Counted from the first letter of the stretch, positions 15,974 to 24,890 are shown. The stretch is DNA of 64,000 nt from Clostridia bacterium (GCA_017549205.1 JAFYVH010000020.1:1-64000), one strand, 5' to 3'. Made by a program: numbers and translations. Notes: generated by a model from the letters alone, not told the origin.

Positions 15974-16657
15974 ATGCATATACAAAAGAAGTTGGCGGCG
16001 TTTGTGGCTGTTTTAATGCTGCTTTTAGCACTGCCGACAACAACTGCGATTGCAGAAACATTCCCCTGTGTGGGCATTGTTGTTGCCACCGATGTTAATG
16101 TGCGGGCAGGCGCCGGCACAGACTACGAGATTTTGTCCCGCGTGAACGCAGGCGTCACTTTAGATGTGTTTGAGCGCATAGGCAACTGGTTTAAAATTGG
16201 CATTGGCGATGGTAAAACTGCTTACATATCTGCTGATTTTGTCAGCACTCGCCCTCAGGATGTTGCAGCACGAGGCAATTTCACTGCCGGCAACCGTGTT
16301 GTGCAGATTGCAAAGCAATATCTGGGCACGCCTTATGTGTATGGTGGTTCCGGCCCCAGCGGCTTTGACTGCTCCGGTTTCACATCTTTTGTGTACCGTC
16401 AGCTTGGTTACAACATTAACCGCGTGGCCAATGACCAGTTGGCAAATGGTGTCCCTGTAAGCAAGAACGAGTTGCGCCCCGGCGATTTGGTTATGTTCAA
16501 GCGCCCCGGCAACAGTGCTGTTCACCATGTCGGCATTTATGTGGGTGACGGCATGATGATTCATTCCCCGCAAACCGGCGATGTTGTCAGATATACCAGT
16601 ATCACTACGGGATATTACGGCAATGTGTATTATGCTGCAAGAAGAATCATTCACTAA
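15974..16657 (+). CDS. Secreted NlpC/P60 peptidoglycan endopeptidase with SH3b domain
   Basis: 227 aa. A signal peptide (residues 1-27, ending near TTAIAETF) is followed by one bacterial SH3 domain (VNVRAGAGTDYEILSRV, about residues 37-90) and a C-terminal NlpC/P60 domain. Its catalytic set is visible: Cys in GPSGFDCSGFTSFVY, His in VHHVGIYVGDG and the polar residue in MMIHSPQ. Such enzymes cut D-Glu-to-diamino-acid bonds in wall stem peptides. The start at 15974 has GGAGGA upstream and follows a perfect promoter. A terminator follows, so it is monocistronic. Confidence 0.9.
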   Translation: MHIQKKLAAFVAVLMLLLALPTTTAIAETFPCVGIVVATDVNVRAGAGTDYEILSRVNAGVTLDVFERIGNWFKIGIGDGKTAYISADFVSTRPQDVAARGNFTAGNRVVQIAKQYLGTPYVYGGSGPSGFDCSGFTSFVYRQLGYNINRVANDQLANGVPVSKNELRPGDLVMFKRPGNSAVHHVGIYVGDGMMIHSPQTGDVVRYTSITTGYYGNVYYAARRIIH

Positions 16658-16670
16658 AGAAAACGAATTT

Positions 16671-16707
16671 AAAGAGTGCAAACCAATGGTTTGCACTCTT
16701 TTTTTAT
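16671..16707 (+). terminator. Terminator after the NlpC/P60 gene
   Basis: A stem of about 13 bp beginning AAAGAGTGCAAAC at 16671 closes a small loop and is followed by seven T residues. Confidence 0.88.
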
Positions 16708-16856
16708 CTTTTTAAAATTCTTGCATTTATTTTTAATTTTTATAAAAATACAACTATAAAATTATCAGCGTGACAAAATGAAACACAAAAGTTGGATTTT
16801 TGTCTTGTATTTTTTGAAAAAGTATGATATGCTTGTACCATGTTGATAAGTGAGAT

Positions 16857-16865
16857 TGTTATAAT
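16857..16865 (+). promoter_or_regulatory. Extended -10 promoter of the S24-like regulator
   Basis: TGT directly precedes TATAAT (16860-16865), a TGn extended -10. No good -35 is found at the normal distance. The ATG is 30 bases downstream. Confidence 0.4.
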
Positions 16866-16895
16866 ATCTTAAATACTGCATAAAGGAGAGGCAAA

Positions 16896-17516
16896 ATGAA
16901 AGATTTCGGTTTGATTTTAAAAAAACTTCGCAAAGCAAGGGGCTTAAACCAAGAGGAGTTGGCCAATGCATTAGGTGTACGTAAAACCACCATTTCCAAC
17001 TATGAAACCGGCTATTCCACACCCCCTAGCACCATGATGCGTCAAATTGCCGAATTTTTTAGCGTGAGCACCAGCGAGCTCTTTGGCGAAACTGTCCCCA
17101 TGCAAGAGCCTTTTGCCACAAATGATGTAACAAGCAAAAATGTGCCGGTTTACGCCTGCCTTGTGGGCTCTCTTGAAAACTCATTACCTTTATACCAGCT
17201 GCAGCTCCCCAATGTGCTTATGGGCGAGGGCAATTTCTTTGCTCTGCAAATCGCCGACGACCGAATGGACCGTGCCGGCATGCCCGATGGCAGCATTGCC
17301 ATTATCCGTTTGCAGGAATTTGCCGATAATGGTGACATTGTTGTCACTTCTGTCGATGGCGATTCGGCCATTATCGCCCGGCTATATCGCTCCGGTGCCA
17401 GCGTGACTCTGGTGGCCGAAAGCAGCAACGCTGCATACCACCCTGTGATTGTGAACATCCTGGAACAACCTGTCAAAATTTTTGGCAAAGTCATTAAGGT
17501 TTTGCAAAGCATGTAG
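16896..17516 (+). CDS. XRE/S24-type repressor lacking the catalytic dyad
   Basis: 206 aa. Residues 5-62 are a Cro/CI helix-turn-helix (LRKARGLNQEELANALGV, TTISNYETGYSTP). Residues about 84-205 fit the LexA/CI C-terminal S24 fold (VYACLVGSLENSLPL, GMPDGSIAIIRL, NGDIVVTSVDGDSAIIARLYR). In LexA-like proteins the nucleophile lies in GDSM and the general base in a TVKR-type motif; here these read DDRM (Arg123) and IIAR (Ala161). Self-cleavage therefore looks impossible, so SOS-type release is unlikely and the fold may serve dimerisation or ligand sensing. Start ATG 16896 has AAAGGAGAG. It stands alone, with no phage genes around. Confidence 0.82.
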   Translation: MKDFGLILKKLRKARGLNQEELANALGVRKTTISNYETGYSTPPSTMMRQIAEFFSVSTSELFGETVPMQEPFATNDVTSKNVPVYACLVGSLENSLPLYQLQLPNVLMGEGNFFALQIADDRMDRAGMPDGSIAIIRLQEFADNGDIVVTSVDGDSAIIARLYRSGASVTLVAESSNAAYHPVIVNILEQPVKIFGKVIKVLQSM

Positions 17517-17678
17517 TCGAAAAGTCCCTGCAAAAAATGTCGAAAATCCACTCTTTTTGCGATTTTTAGCTGTTTACCTGTTGCAAACTTATGCTGTAAA
17601 ATTAGTTTATAACACCAATTTGCAAAAAGGTGCATTTGACACAAGGACGGAGGGATTTTCGTGCAAGAGGAGACATTT

Positions 17679-18179
17679 ATGCAAAAAGAAACCACCTGCT
17701 GCTTCACGGGACATCGCACAATGCCCACTTGCTTGCATGCCATTAAAAAAAACTTAGAAAAAAGCCTTTGCCGTTTGATTGATGAGGGGTTTATTTCCTT
17801 TTGCAGTGGCGGTGCTTTGGGTTTTGACATGTTGGCTGCGGAGACCGTTTTGCATCTAAGAAAAAAACACCCCCAAATTAAATTGATTATGATATTGCCC
17901 TGCACCGGGCAAGACCGTTTTTGGACCAAAAAACAAAAAGCTGCCTATGCCGCTGTTTTAGCCGCTGCTGACAAAGTGATTTACACCGGCGAGTTGTATC
18001 ATCGCGGGTGCATGCAAAAACGAAACCGTTGCTTGGTTGATGCTTCTTCCCGTGTGCTGGCCTATTTAGAAAAAGACTCCGGCGGCACAAAATATACCGT
18101 TGATTATGCTGAAAATCTGGGTGTTGAAGTTGAAAATCTGTTCCGCCCAAGAAAGTGCCAGCTTTCCTTTTTCTCATAA
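17679..18179 (+). CDS. YpsA-like SLOG-family protein
   Basis: 166 aa. A Rossmann-like SLOG/DUF1273 protein: TCCFTGHRTMP at the start, then FCSGGALGFDMLAAE with the Gly-rich loop, and LIMILPCTGQDRFW. Relatives bind nucleotides or NAD-like ligands; YpsA of B. subtilis affects cell division and stress. I start at 17679 (AGAGGAGA eight bases upstream), which matches the family's short N-terminus; GTG at 17661 also has an SD (GGAGGG) and would add six residues. A terminator follows. Preceded by a sequence TGTCGAAAA at 17538 that resembles half of a Spo0A box. Confidence 0.82.
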   Translation: MQKETTCCFTGHRTMPTCLHAIKKNLEKSLCRLIDEGFISFCSGGALGFDMLAAETVLHLRKKHPQIKLIMILPCTGQDRFWTKKQKAAYAAVLAAADKVIYTGELYHRGCMQKRNRCLVDASSRVLAYLEKDSGGTKYTVDYAENLGVEVENLFRPRKCQLSFFS

Positions 18180-18223
18180 AATGCTGCTTTTTTGTTTTAG
18201 GCAGCCCTAAAATTGTTTAGACC

Positions 18224-18259
18224 AATCATGGACCCACGAAATGGGGCCATGATTTTTTT
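18224..18259 (+). terminator. Terminator after the ypsA-like gene
   Basis: AATCATGG (18224-18231) pairs with CCATGATT (18247-18254); the stem continues through CCC/GGG after one mismatch, and T residues follow. Confidence 0.75.
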
Positions 18260-18400
18260 ACTTTCCATACAAAAATCACCCGCTACAAGATATTCCGCAT
18301 AAAAAAATCCCTCATTTTGCCACTTTATGTTATCTAAAATTGACTCTTTTTATTGTGGTTTTTTCTCGTTACAAAATTTGCATTAATATAGGTAAATTTA

Positions 18401-18429
18401 TTGACTTTTTTATGGTTTCGCTATATAAT
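18401..18429 (+). promoter_or_regulatory. Sigma-A promoter of the murJ-to-rpsA gene run
   Basis: TTGACT (18401-18406) and TATAAT (18424-18429), 17 bp apart, lie about 38 bp before murJ. No terminator is seen before 34638, so read-through could serve the whole run, with internal promoters possible. Confidence 0.72.
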
Positions 18430-18466
18430 ATAAGTTGATATATTCTTTTGTTAAAGGGCGTTTCAT

Positions 18467-20026
18467 ATGTCGAACGTTAAAAAAATAATTAAAACTGCCG
18501 GCTTTATGATTTTGGCAACACTTTTATCAAAAGTTGCCGGCATGGGCCGTGAGATTTTGTTCGCCTCGCTATATGGCACCGGCGGACAGGCCGCTGCTTT
18601 TTTAACCGCCTCCCGCATTCCCCTTTTGTTTTTTGACATCACGCTGGGTGCGGCTATCTCCTCCTCCTTTATTCCGGTTTTTAACGAATATTTGGAAAAG
18701 GACGAAAAAGAAGAGGCCATGGCTTATGCCAACAGCTTTATTAATGCCATTTTTTTGGTCACAGGTTTTTTGTGCATTTTAGGCATTGTCTTTGCCCGCC
18801 CCATTGCCGGATGGATTGGCAGTGGTCTTGCAAGTGCCGAAAAAGAACTGGCTGCACAGCTGGTTATCATTTTGTTCCCCACCATGATTTTAACAGGACT
18901 TGCCTATGCTTTAACAGGGCTTTTGCAGTCCTTGGGCGAATTTAATGTGCCGGCTGCCATCAGCTTGGTTTCAAACCTGTTAATGATGCTCTATCTGCTT
19001 TTTGCAGGTGACCGTTTTGGCATTCATGGTGTGGCTTGGGCCATGCTGATTGCCTGGGGATTTCAGATTTTGGTGCAGCTGCCGGCATTGCGCAAAAAAA
19101 AGTTTCGCTATCGGCCGATTTTGCACTTAAGAAGTGCTAGCATGAAAAAAACCATCATTTTGGCGCTGCCCATCTTAATCAGTTCCTGGGTGCAACCCAT
19201 TAACTCAACGGTGAATATTTACCTTGCCTCGTTTTTAAACGAAGGCCAGGCAGTTGCCGCCTTAGATTACGCCAACAAGCTTTACATTATTTTTGTAGGC
19301 GTGTTAACCTATGCTGTTTCGAACCTGATTTTCCCCTCCATTTCCCGTTTGGCAGCCGGAGACCATCAAGAAGAATTTGCCGCTTTAATCGGCAAAGCCG
19401 TTAAAATTGTGCTGGCTGTAATTTTGCCGGTGATGACACTGTTTTTACTCCTCAGAGTTCCCATTGTCCGCTTGGTTTATGAACGGGGCGAATTTGGTGC
19501 CCAAAGCACCGCGCTCACAGCCTCTGCCCTGCTATTTTATTCCATGGGCATGGCAGGCTATGCCATGACAGAGATTTTAAATAAAGGATTTTACGCTTTA
19601 AAAGATGGCAAAACACCCATGTTTGTTGCCATGGGCGGCATTTTAGTTAACATTTTGCTGAGTTTTCTTTTTGTGAGAGGTTTAGGGTCGGGCTTAGAGG
19701 GTCTGGCGTTGGCTGCCTCAATCGCCGCTAATGGTATTGGCATTGTTTTGCTGGTTTTGCTCAACAAGCGCCTGCACATTGTACATATGGGTGATGTCAT
19801 TAATGCTGCAAAGCTCTTTGCATCGGCAGCGATTATGGGCGCTGTGGTTTACATGGTTTCACACTATTTGATTTTTGACACATCCTTTGTGGGCAAAATG
19901 TTGAATTTTATAGTGCCCTCTGTGGTGGGTATTTTTCTCTATATGCTTTTGCTCTTTGTTTTCAAAACAGAAGAGTCGCAAGATTTAATTAAGCTCGTCG
20001 GGCGAAAAGAAAGGAAGGTAAGCTGA
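18467..20026 (+). CDS. murJ: Lipid II flippase MurJ
   Basis: 519 aa polytopic membrane protein of the MVF/MviN family with about fourteen membrane segments. Family marks are FMILATLLSKVAGMGREILFA at the start, SRIPLLFFDITLGAAISSSFIP, and ALDYANKLYIIFVGVLTYAVSN. It flips the peptidoglycan precursor lipid II, or a related undecaprenyl-linked glycan, to the outer face of the membrane. Being first in a unit with a polymer ligase-like gene and a glycosyltransferase, it may instead flip a wall-polysaccharide precursor. Start ATG with AAAGGG upstream; its stop overlaps the next start (TGATG). Confidence 0.88.
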   Translation: MSNVKKIIKTAGFMILATLLSKVAGMGREILFASLYGTGGQAAAFLTASRIPLLFFDITLGAAISSSFIPVFNEYLEKDEKEEAMAYANSFINAIFLVTGFLCILGIVFARPIAGWIGSGLASAEKELAAQLVIILFPTMILTGLAYALTGLLQSLGEFNVPAAISLVSNLLMMLYLLFAGDRFGIHGVAWAMLIAWGFQILVQLPALRKKKFRYRPILHLRSASMKKTIILALPILISSWVQPINSTVNIYLASFLNEGQAVAALDYANKLYIIFVGVLTYAVSNLIFPSISRLAAGDHQEEFAALIGKAVKIVLAVILPVMTLFLLLRVPIVRLVYERGEFGAQSTALTASALLFYSMGMAGYAMTEILNKGFYALKDGKTPMFVAMGGILVNILLSFLFVRGLGSGLEGLALAASIAANGIGIVLLVLLNKRLHIVHMGDVINAAKLFASAAIMGAVVYMVSHYLIFDTSFVGKMLNFIVPSVVGIFLYMLLLFVFKTEESQDLIKLVGRKERKVS

Positions 20027-21936
20027 TGCAAAGCAAGATTTTACAAATCTTCGGCAACTTGTTTCACGCGCTTGCTATTTGGTTTGATGCAAGCTTGGCA
20101 GGTCGCCTGTTCAACCGCTTTTCTGCCTTTTTGGCAAGGAGTTTTGCCGACAGTTTACCCGGCCGTTTCTTTGTTGCCAAAGGCACTTCATCTGTTTGGA
20201 ATGAAAGCCTTTTTTATAAGTTGTTGCATCTCCCTGTGAGCCTTTGCAGACTCATTGCAGGCAAAATCGGCGACAGATGGCAGGAGATGGCTAAAAGTAG
20301 CTGCATTGTTTGGTTTTTAATGAATTGGAATATTGTGAGCATTCGCATTTATGGTTTTTTGTTCGGCTCTTTTGCTTTGTGCTATGGGGCGCTGCGGATT
20401 TGCTTAAGTGGTCCCGACCTTCTTGAAATTGCCATTCTTTCAGCGGTGCTTTTGTTTGCGGTTTTTGCCGTTATCATTAACCGCAGCTTAAAGTCCCTTT
20501 TTAAAGGCAGTCGTTTTCTCACTGCCTTTGGCAGCATGTTCTGCCCCATTCGCAAGGATGTTGACAGTAAGCTTTTCATGAAAGACCCCGAATTTTTGCT
20601 TCGCCCTCTGGCCGGCATATTGATTGGGATTCTGTTTGCCCTTTTGGCATTTTTCTTTGATGTAAAGCTTTTGCTTTTAGCCCTGGCCGGCTCTTTATTT
20701 GTTGCTTTGGTGCTTCGTTCGGTTTTCTTTGGCGTTTTCGTGGTGATTATGGTCGCACCTATTCTGCCAACTATGGTTTTGGCTGCCTGTTGTGTGCTTG
20801 TCATCATTTCTTTCTTTTTGCATTTGGCAACTGAAAAGGACATGACCCTGCGCCCTGTTCCTTTAGGCGGCTTTGTTGCTGTTTTTGCACTCACCATGGT
20901 GCTGGGCACCCTACTCTCTTTCACATTTATGAAAAGCATGCAAATCCTCTTTTTGCATTTAGCCTTTATTGGTTTTTATTTTGTTGTATTTCAAACTCTG
21001 GATACCCCTAAGAAATGGCGCAGCGTGTTGGTTGCCTTTTTATTTGTCTCCGGCCTTGTTGCACTTTATGGCATTTACCAAAACTTTGCAGGCGTTTCAT
21101 CCACGGCATCCTGGGTGGATAAAGAAATGTTTAATCAAATTAAAACCCGTGTTTATTCCACCTTTGACAATCCCAATGTTTTAGGCGAATACCTTGTTTT
21201 AATGATTCCCGTGGCACTTGCCTGCATTTGCCGCAGCCAGACAGACGGTCGCAAAACCATTTATGCTGGTCTTTTGGCATGCTTAGGGCTTTGCATGGTG
21301 TTTACCTGGTCAAGAGGTGCCTGGCTGGGCATGATTTTGGCTGTAGCGCTCTTTTTGCTGATTATGGATAAACGCTGGGCTCTTTTAGGGGTTGTGGGGC
21401 TTTTACTGTTGCCTGCCCTCCTCGGCTCAAATTCTGCCATTGCCAACCGAATTTTTAGCATTGGTAACACTGCCGACACCTCCACGGCATACCGCGTTTC
21501 AATCTGGCGGGCATCTATAACCATGATTCGCGATTTTTGGATTAGCGGCATTGGCCCCGGTTCTGATGCCTTTGCTATGATTTATCCAAAATATGCTTTA
21601 GCCGGTGCCAACTTTGCACTGCATTCACACAATTTGTTCTTGCAGCTTTGGGTTGAACTGGGCATTGTTGGTTTTGCTTCGTTCATCGCTTTGATTTTGG
21701 CTTTTATGCGCCAAACCTTATCTCTTGCCTGCTATCAAAACCGCGGTCGCTTAACCGGCACAACTTCTATTGCCTTAACTGCCGGTTTGCTTGGCTTTTT
21801 GTTGCAGGGTCTTACTGATAACGTTTGGTATAACTATAAAATGGTGCTCCTCTTTTGGATTATTTTAGCTTTTGCTTCTTCAGTAGCAGCACCCGATTTT
21901 GACCCATCAAACTGTGAGGAAGGGAGTCGCGTATGA
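20026..21936 (+). CDS. O-antigen ligase/polymerase-like membrane protein (Wzy_C family)
   Basis: 636 aa. After an amphipathic N-terminal stretch of about 100 residues it has ten or more membrane segments. Family features are FDNPNVLGEYLVLMIPVALA near residue 385, TWSRGAWLGM, GIGPGSDAF and the periplasmic-side HSHNLFLQLWVELG near 530. O-antigen ligase homologues in Gram-positives polymerise or transfer polysaccharide, or glycosylate pilin-like proteins. It is translationally coupled to murJ upstream (one-base overlap) and to the glycosyltransferase downstream (ATGA overlap), which points to one surface-glycan pathway. Confidence 0.82.
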   Translation: MQSKILQIFGNLFHALAIWFDASLAGRLFNRFSAFLARSFADSLPGRFFVAKGTSSVWNESLFYKLLHLPVSLCRLIAGKIGDRWQEMAKSSCIVWFLMNWNIVSIRIYGFLFGSFALCYGALRICLSGPDLLEIAILSAVLLFAVFAVIINRSLKSLFKGSRFLTAFGSMFCPIRKDVDSKLFMKDPEFLLRPLAGILIGILFALLAFFFDVKLLLLALAGSLFVALVLRSVFFGVFVVIMVAPILPTMVLAACCVLVIISFFLHLATEKDMTLRPVPLGGFVAVFALTMVLGTLLSFTFMKSMQILFLHLAFIGFYFVVFQTLDTPKKWRSVLVAFLFVSGLVALYGIYQNFAGVSSTASWVDKEMFNQIKTRVYSTFDNPNVLGEYLVLMIPVALACICRSQTDGRKTIYAGLLACLGLCMVFTWSRGAWLGMILAVALFLLIMDKRWALLGVVGLLLLPALLGSNSAIANRIFSIGNTADTSTAYRVSIWRASITMIRDFWISGIGPGSDAFAMIYPKYALAGANFALHSHNLFLQLWVELGIVGFASFIALILAFMRQTLSLACYQNRGRLTGTTSIALTAGLLGFLLQGLTDNVWYNYKMVLLFWIILAFASSVAAPDFDPSNCEEGSRV

Positions 21937-23042
21937 AACACATTGTCCAAGTATTAACCGATACCAATGTTGGCGGTGCCGGAAAATATTTGCTTAACTA
22001 TTTAAAATATTTTGACTGCAACACCTTTCGTGTAACAGTGATTTTGCCTGAGGGCAGCCGTTTGGCGCCTTACATTCATCTTTTTGATGATGTAACCCTT
22101 TTAGAAGCGCCCCACATGGCAGACATGTCCTATAACAAACAGTGTGTCGCTTACTTAAAACGGCTGTTTTTAAAAATTAAGCCTGATGTGTTGCACACCC
22201 ACGCCTGTCTTTCGGCCCGCATTGCCGGCAAGCAGGCAAAGGTGCCGGTTATTCTGGCAACCCGTCATTGCATTGAGCCTCTGCCCCATGGGTTAAAGGC
22301 TCTTGCCATCAGCACCTTAAACAATGCTTTGTGCGATTATTATATCGCTGTTTCCCGGGCGGTGGTCACCAACCTGTTAGAATCCGGCATTAAGCGGAAT
22401 AAAATTAAACTGGTAAGTAACGGCGTTCAGCCAATTAGTCCTTTACCCCCTGAAGAAATTGCCGCACTTCGTGCAAAATATGGCGTGCAAAATGATGAAA
22501 CTCTCTTTGGCATTTTTGGTCGGTTAGAAGAGGTGAAAGGTCACAAATATTTTATCAAAGCAGCCAGACAGGTCATAAGGGAAGGCCACAAAGCCAAGTT
22601 TATGATTGTGGGCGGGGGTAGTTTAGAATCCTCTCTGCGTGAATTGGTAAATCACTACCACTTGCAAGATTCTGTTATTTTCACGGGCTTTGTTCCTGAG
22701 GTTGCCTCTCTTTTAAACATCACTGACATTAATGTCAATGCCTCCGAATCTGAAGCCATGAGCTTGTCGGTTTTAGAGGCCATGAGCCTTTCAAAGCCCT
22801 CTATTGCCACAGATGCAGGTGGCAACGCAGAACTTTTGAAAAACGAAGAATCCGGTCTCTTGGTGGGCTATGCTGACAGCGCGTCATTAGCCTCTGCCAT
22901 GATTCGATTGATGAATAATCCCCACCTGGCCAGTCGTTTGGCCCAAAATGCTTATGAAAAATATAGCAGGCTATACACGGTTGAGACCATGGTGTCTAAC
23001 TTAGAAAACATTTACAGGGAGGTTTTAGAAAATGTTGATTGA
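21933..23042 (+). CDS. Glycosyltransferase family 4
   Basis: 369 aa, GT-B fold. N-terminal domain with VGGAGKYLLNYLKYF and PDVLHTHACLSARIAG; C-terminal nucleotide-sugar domain with FGIFGRLEEVKGHKYFIKA and the acidic E-x7-E motif (SESEAMSLSVLEAMS). It should transfer a sugar from a nucleotide donor to a lipid-linked or wall acceptor in the cytoplasm. Start overlaps the previous stop by four bases and its end overlaps the next gene by eleven. Acceptor and sugar are not predictable. Confidence 0.87.
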   Translation: MKHIVQVLTDTNVGGAGKYLLNYLKYFDCNTFRVTVILPEGSRLAPYIHLFDDVTLLEAPHMADMSYNKQCVAYLKRLFLKIKPDVLHTHACLSARIAGKQAKVPVILATRHCIEPLPHGLKALAISTLNNALCDYYIAVSRAVVTNLLESGIKRNKIKLVSNGVQPISPLPPEEIAALRAKYGVQNDETLFGIFGRLEEVKGHKYFIKAARQVIREGHKAKFMIVGGGSLESSLRELVNHYHLQDSVIFTGFVPEVASLLNITDINVNASESEAMSLSVLEAMSLSKPSIATDAGGNAELLKNEESGLLVGYADSASLASAMIRLMNNPHLASRLAQNAYEKYSRLYTVETMVSNLENIYREVLENVD

Positions 23043-23532
23043 TGAAAAAGGTCGTTTGTTTGGCAAGATTAACTTGCTGGATATTTTCTTTGTTCTCATT
23101 TTGATTGTGGCACTTTTCGGTGTTTACTTTTTCCTGTCCGGTCATGGTGGCAGTGCTGCTACTATGCCTGTTACCTACACGGTGGAAGTGCAAAAACAAA
23201 ACCAGGTTTATTTTGACCACATTATCCAGGGAGAGCGTGTAACCGACGGCGTTACAAAAGCCTTCATGGGCACAATTGCCGGGCTGAAAACAGAGCCTGC
23301 AAAAGTAGTTACACCGGCAAATGATAAAATCGTTTTGGCACAGCCTGAGGGAAAATTAGACGGCTATATCACCATTAAAGCCGATGCCACTGTTAACTAT
23401 CCCGATTTAGTTTTAGACGGCGAGACCATTAAAATCGGCAAAGAGGTTGCCCTGCGCTCAGAAAGTGCAGCAATGCGTGGCTACATTGTGGATATCAAAT
23501 ATGATTCTGAACAATTTAGGAGGATGAAATAA
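23032..23532 (+). CDS. DUF4330 membrane-anchored protein, copy 1
   Basis: 166 aa. Opens with the DUF4330 signature DEKGRLFGKINLLDIFF, which leads into one membrane helix (residues about 14-34); the rest is a beta-rich extracytoplasmic domain. The function of the family is unknown. It starts inside the end of the glycosyltransferase gene and is followed by a paralogue whose ATG overlaps its stop (TAATG). Likely an accessory of the export or polymerisation machinery encoded just upstream. Confidence 0.75.
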   Translation: MLIDEKGRLFGKINLLDIFFVLILIVALFGVYFFLSGHGGSAATMPVTYTVEVQKQNQVYFDHIIQGERVTDGVTKAFMGTIAGLKTEPAKVVTPANDKIVLAQPEGKLDGYITIKADATVNYPDLVLDGETIKIGKEVALRSESAAMRGYIVDIKYDSEQFRRMK

Positions 23533-24053
23533 TGCTGGATAAAAGAGGAAAACTGTTTGGCAAAGTCAGCATTGTGGACATTCTCGTCGTCCTCATTGTG
23601 CTCATTATGGCTGTTGGCGGTTTTGCCACCTGGCAGAAAATTAACAACAATGTTGTTTTAACTGAAAACAAAGGTCTGGTTAAAAACAATGCTTTAGACA
23701 CCTTGGCGGTGACTATGCGCTTTAAAGAAGTGCGCCAGATGACCTTAGACGCTTTAAAAGTTGGTGATGAGGTGTTTATGGAAGACACCGGCAAATATCT
23801 GGGTGAGATTGTTTCGGTTACCCCCGAACCCGCTACCCGCCTGATTTATGACATGAACGGAAAAGTCATCGATGCACCCGTGCCGGAGCGCATGGATGTG
23901 CTGGTGGTGGTGCATGTACCCGGCAAGCGTCTGCAAAATGGATATTTCACCGCCGATAACATTCAACTGGCTTATGACTCAACCTTTGAAGTTAAAACAC
24001 CAACTGTTCAGTCAATCCCCTTTATTGAAACCATTAAAACTGTAAGTGAGTGA
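23532..24053 (+). CDS. DUF4330 membrane-anchored protein, copy 2
   Basis: 173 aa paralogue of the preceding gene: same opening (DKRGKLFGKVSIVDILVV), same single N-terminal helix, then a diverged beta-rich region (MTLDALKVGDEVFMEDTGKYLGEI). The two proteins share clear identity only in the first 30 residues, indicating an old duplication and possibly a heterodimer. It is immediately followed by proB. Confidence 0.75.
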   Translation: MLDKRGKLFGKVSIVDILVVLIVLIMAVGGFATWQKINNNVVLTENKGLVKNNALDTLAVTMRFKEVRQMTLDALKVGDEVFMEDTGKYLGEIVSVTPEPATRLIYDMNGKVIDAPVPERMDVLVVVHVPGKRLQNGYFTADNIQLAYDSTFEVKTPTVQSIPFIETIKTVSE

Positions 24054-24059
24054 TAAATT

Positions 24060-24884
24060 GTGGAAACCTCAATCAGCAAATTAAAACATGCAAAACGCAT
24101 TGTAGTTAAGGTGGGCACTTCCAGTCTCACCTATAGCACAGGGCAAATTCACCTGCGCCAAATTGAGCTTTTGGCCCGTGTTTTATCTGACCTGCGCCAC
24201 GAGGGACGGGAAGTTGTTCTTGTAACCAGCGGTGCTGTCAGCGTGGGTCGCAGCAAAATTGGTCTTGCAGAAAGGCCGAAAACCCTGCGGGAAAAACAAG
24301 CAGCTTCTGCCATTGGTCAAAGTGAACTGATGAGCATTTACAGCAAGCTATTCTCGGAATATGGCTGTGATGTGGCACAGGTTTTGTTAACTAAGAATGT
24401 TATTGAAGATGCGCAGCGTAAAGAAAACGCCATCACCACCTTTAACACCCTGCTTGAGTGGGGCGTTGTTCCCATTGTTAATGAAAATGATGCCATTTCC
24501 ACAGAAGAGCTGCAGTTTGGTGATTTTGGTGATAATGACACCCTCTCTGCCATGGTTGCATCACTCATTGACGCTGATTTATTGATTATTTTATCCGACA
24601 TCGACGGTTTATACAGCGCCGACCCCCACAAAGACAACCAGGCAAAACTCATTGGTGAAATTGACGAAGTCACAGATGCGCTATTTGAAATTGCAGGAGA
24701 AGCCGGTACCAATCGCGGCACCGGCGGCATGGCTACAAAATTAAAAGCTGCTAAAGCCGTTATGTCTTGTGGTATTAACATGGTGATTGCCAACGGCGCA
24801 CACCCTACTGTGATTTATGATATCTTAGAAGGCAAGCAGGTGGGAACCTTGTTTAAAGGGCAAAAAACTGCTATTGGGGAGTGA
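24060..24884 (+). CDS. proB: Glutamate 5-kinase ProB
   Basis: 274 aa. Amino acid kinase fold with VVKVGTSSLT, VLVTSGAVSVGRSKIG, VPIVNENDAIS and GDFGDNDTLSAMVA. It phosphorylates glutamate to gamma-glutamyl phosphate in proline synthesis. It lacks the C-terminal PUA domain of the E. coli enzyme, a common short form in Firmicutes. GTG at 24060 is used as start, six bases after the previous stop, with GTGAGTGA as a modest SD. Cotranscribed with proA. Confidence 0.93.
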   Translation: METSISKLKHAKRIVVKVGTSSLTYSTGQIHLRQIELLARVLSDLRHEGREVVLVTSGAVSVGRSKIGLAERPKTLREKQAASAIGQSELMSIYSKLFSEYGCDVAQVLLTKNVIEDAQRKENAITTFNTLLEWGVVPIVNENDAISTEELQFGDFGDNDTLSAMVASLIDADLLIILSDIDGLYSADPHKDNQAKLIGEIDEVTDALFEIAGEAGTNRGTGGMATKLKAAKAVMSCGINMVIANGAHPTVIYDILEGKQVGTLFKGQKTAIGE

Positions 24885-24890
24885 CGCGTT

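Noticed and set aside
17150..17929. A 259-codon open frame on the minus strand opposite the S24-like regulator and ypsA-like gene.
   Set aside because: No SD, composition of a translated antisense, and it covers two well-supported plus-strand genes and their intergenic signals.
16896..18179. Prophage remnant, suggested by a CI/LexA-like repressor.
   Set aside because: No integrase, structural genes, attachment-site repeats or change in composition around it.
20382..20939. A 185-codon minus-strand frame within the O-antigen ligase-like gene.
   Set aside because: Lys/Thr-rich antisense of a membrane protein, no SD and no family resemblance.
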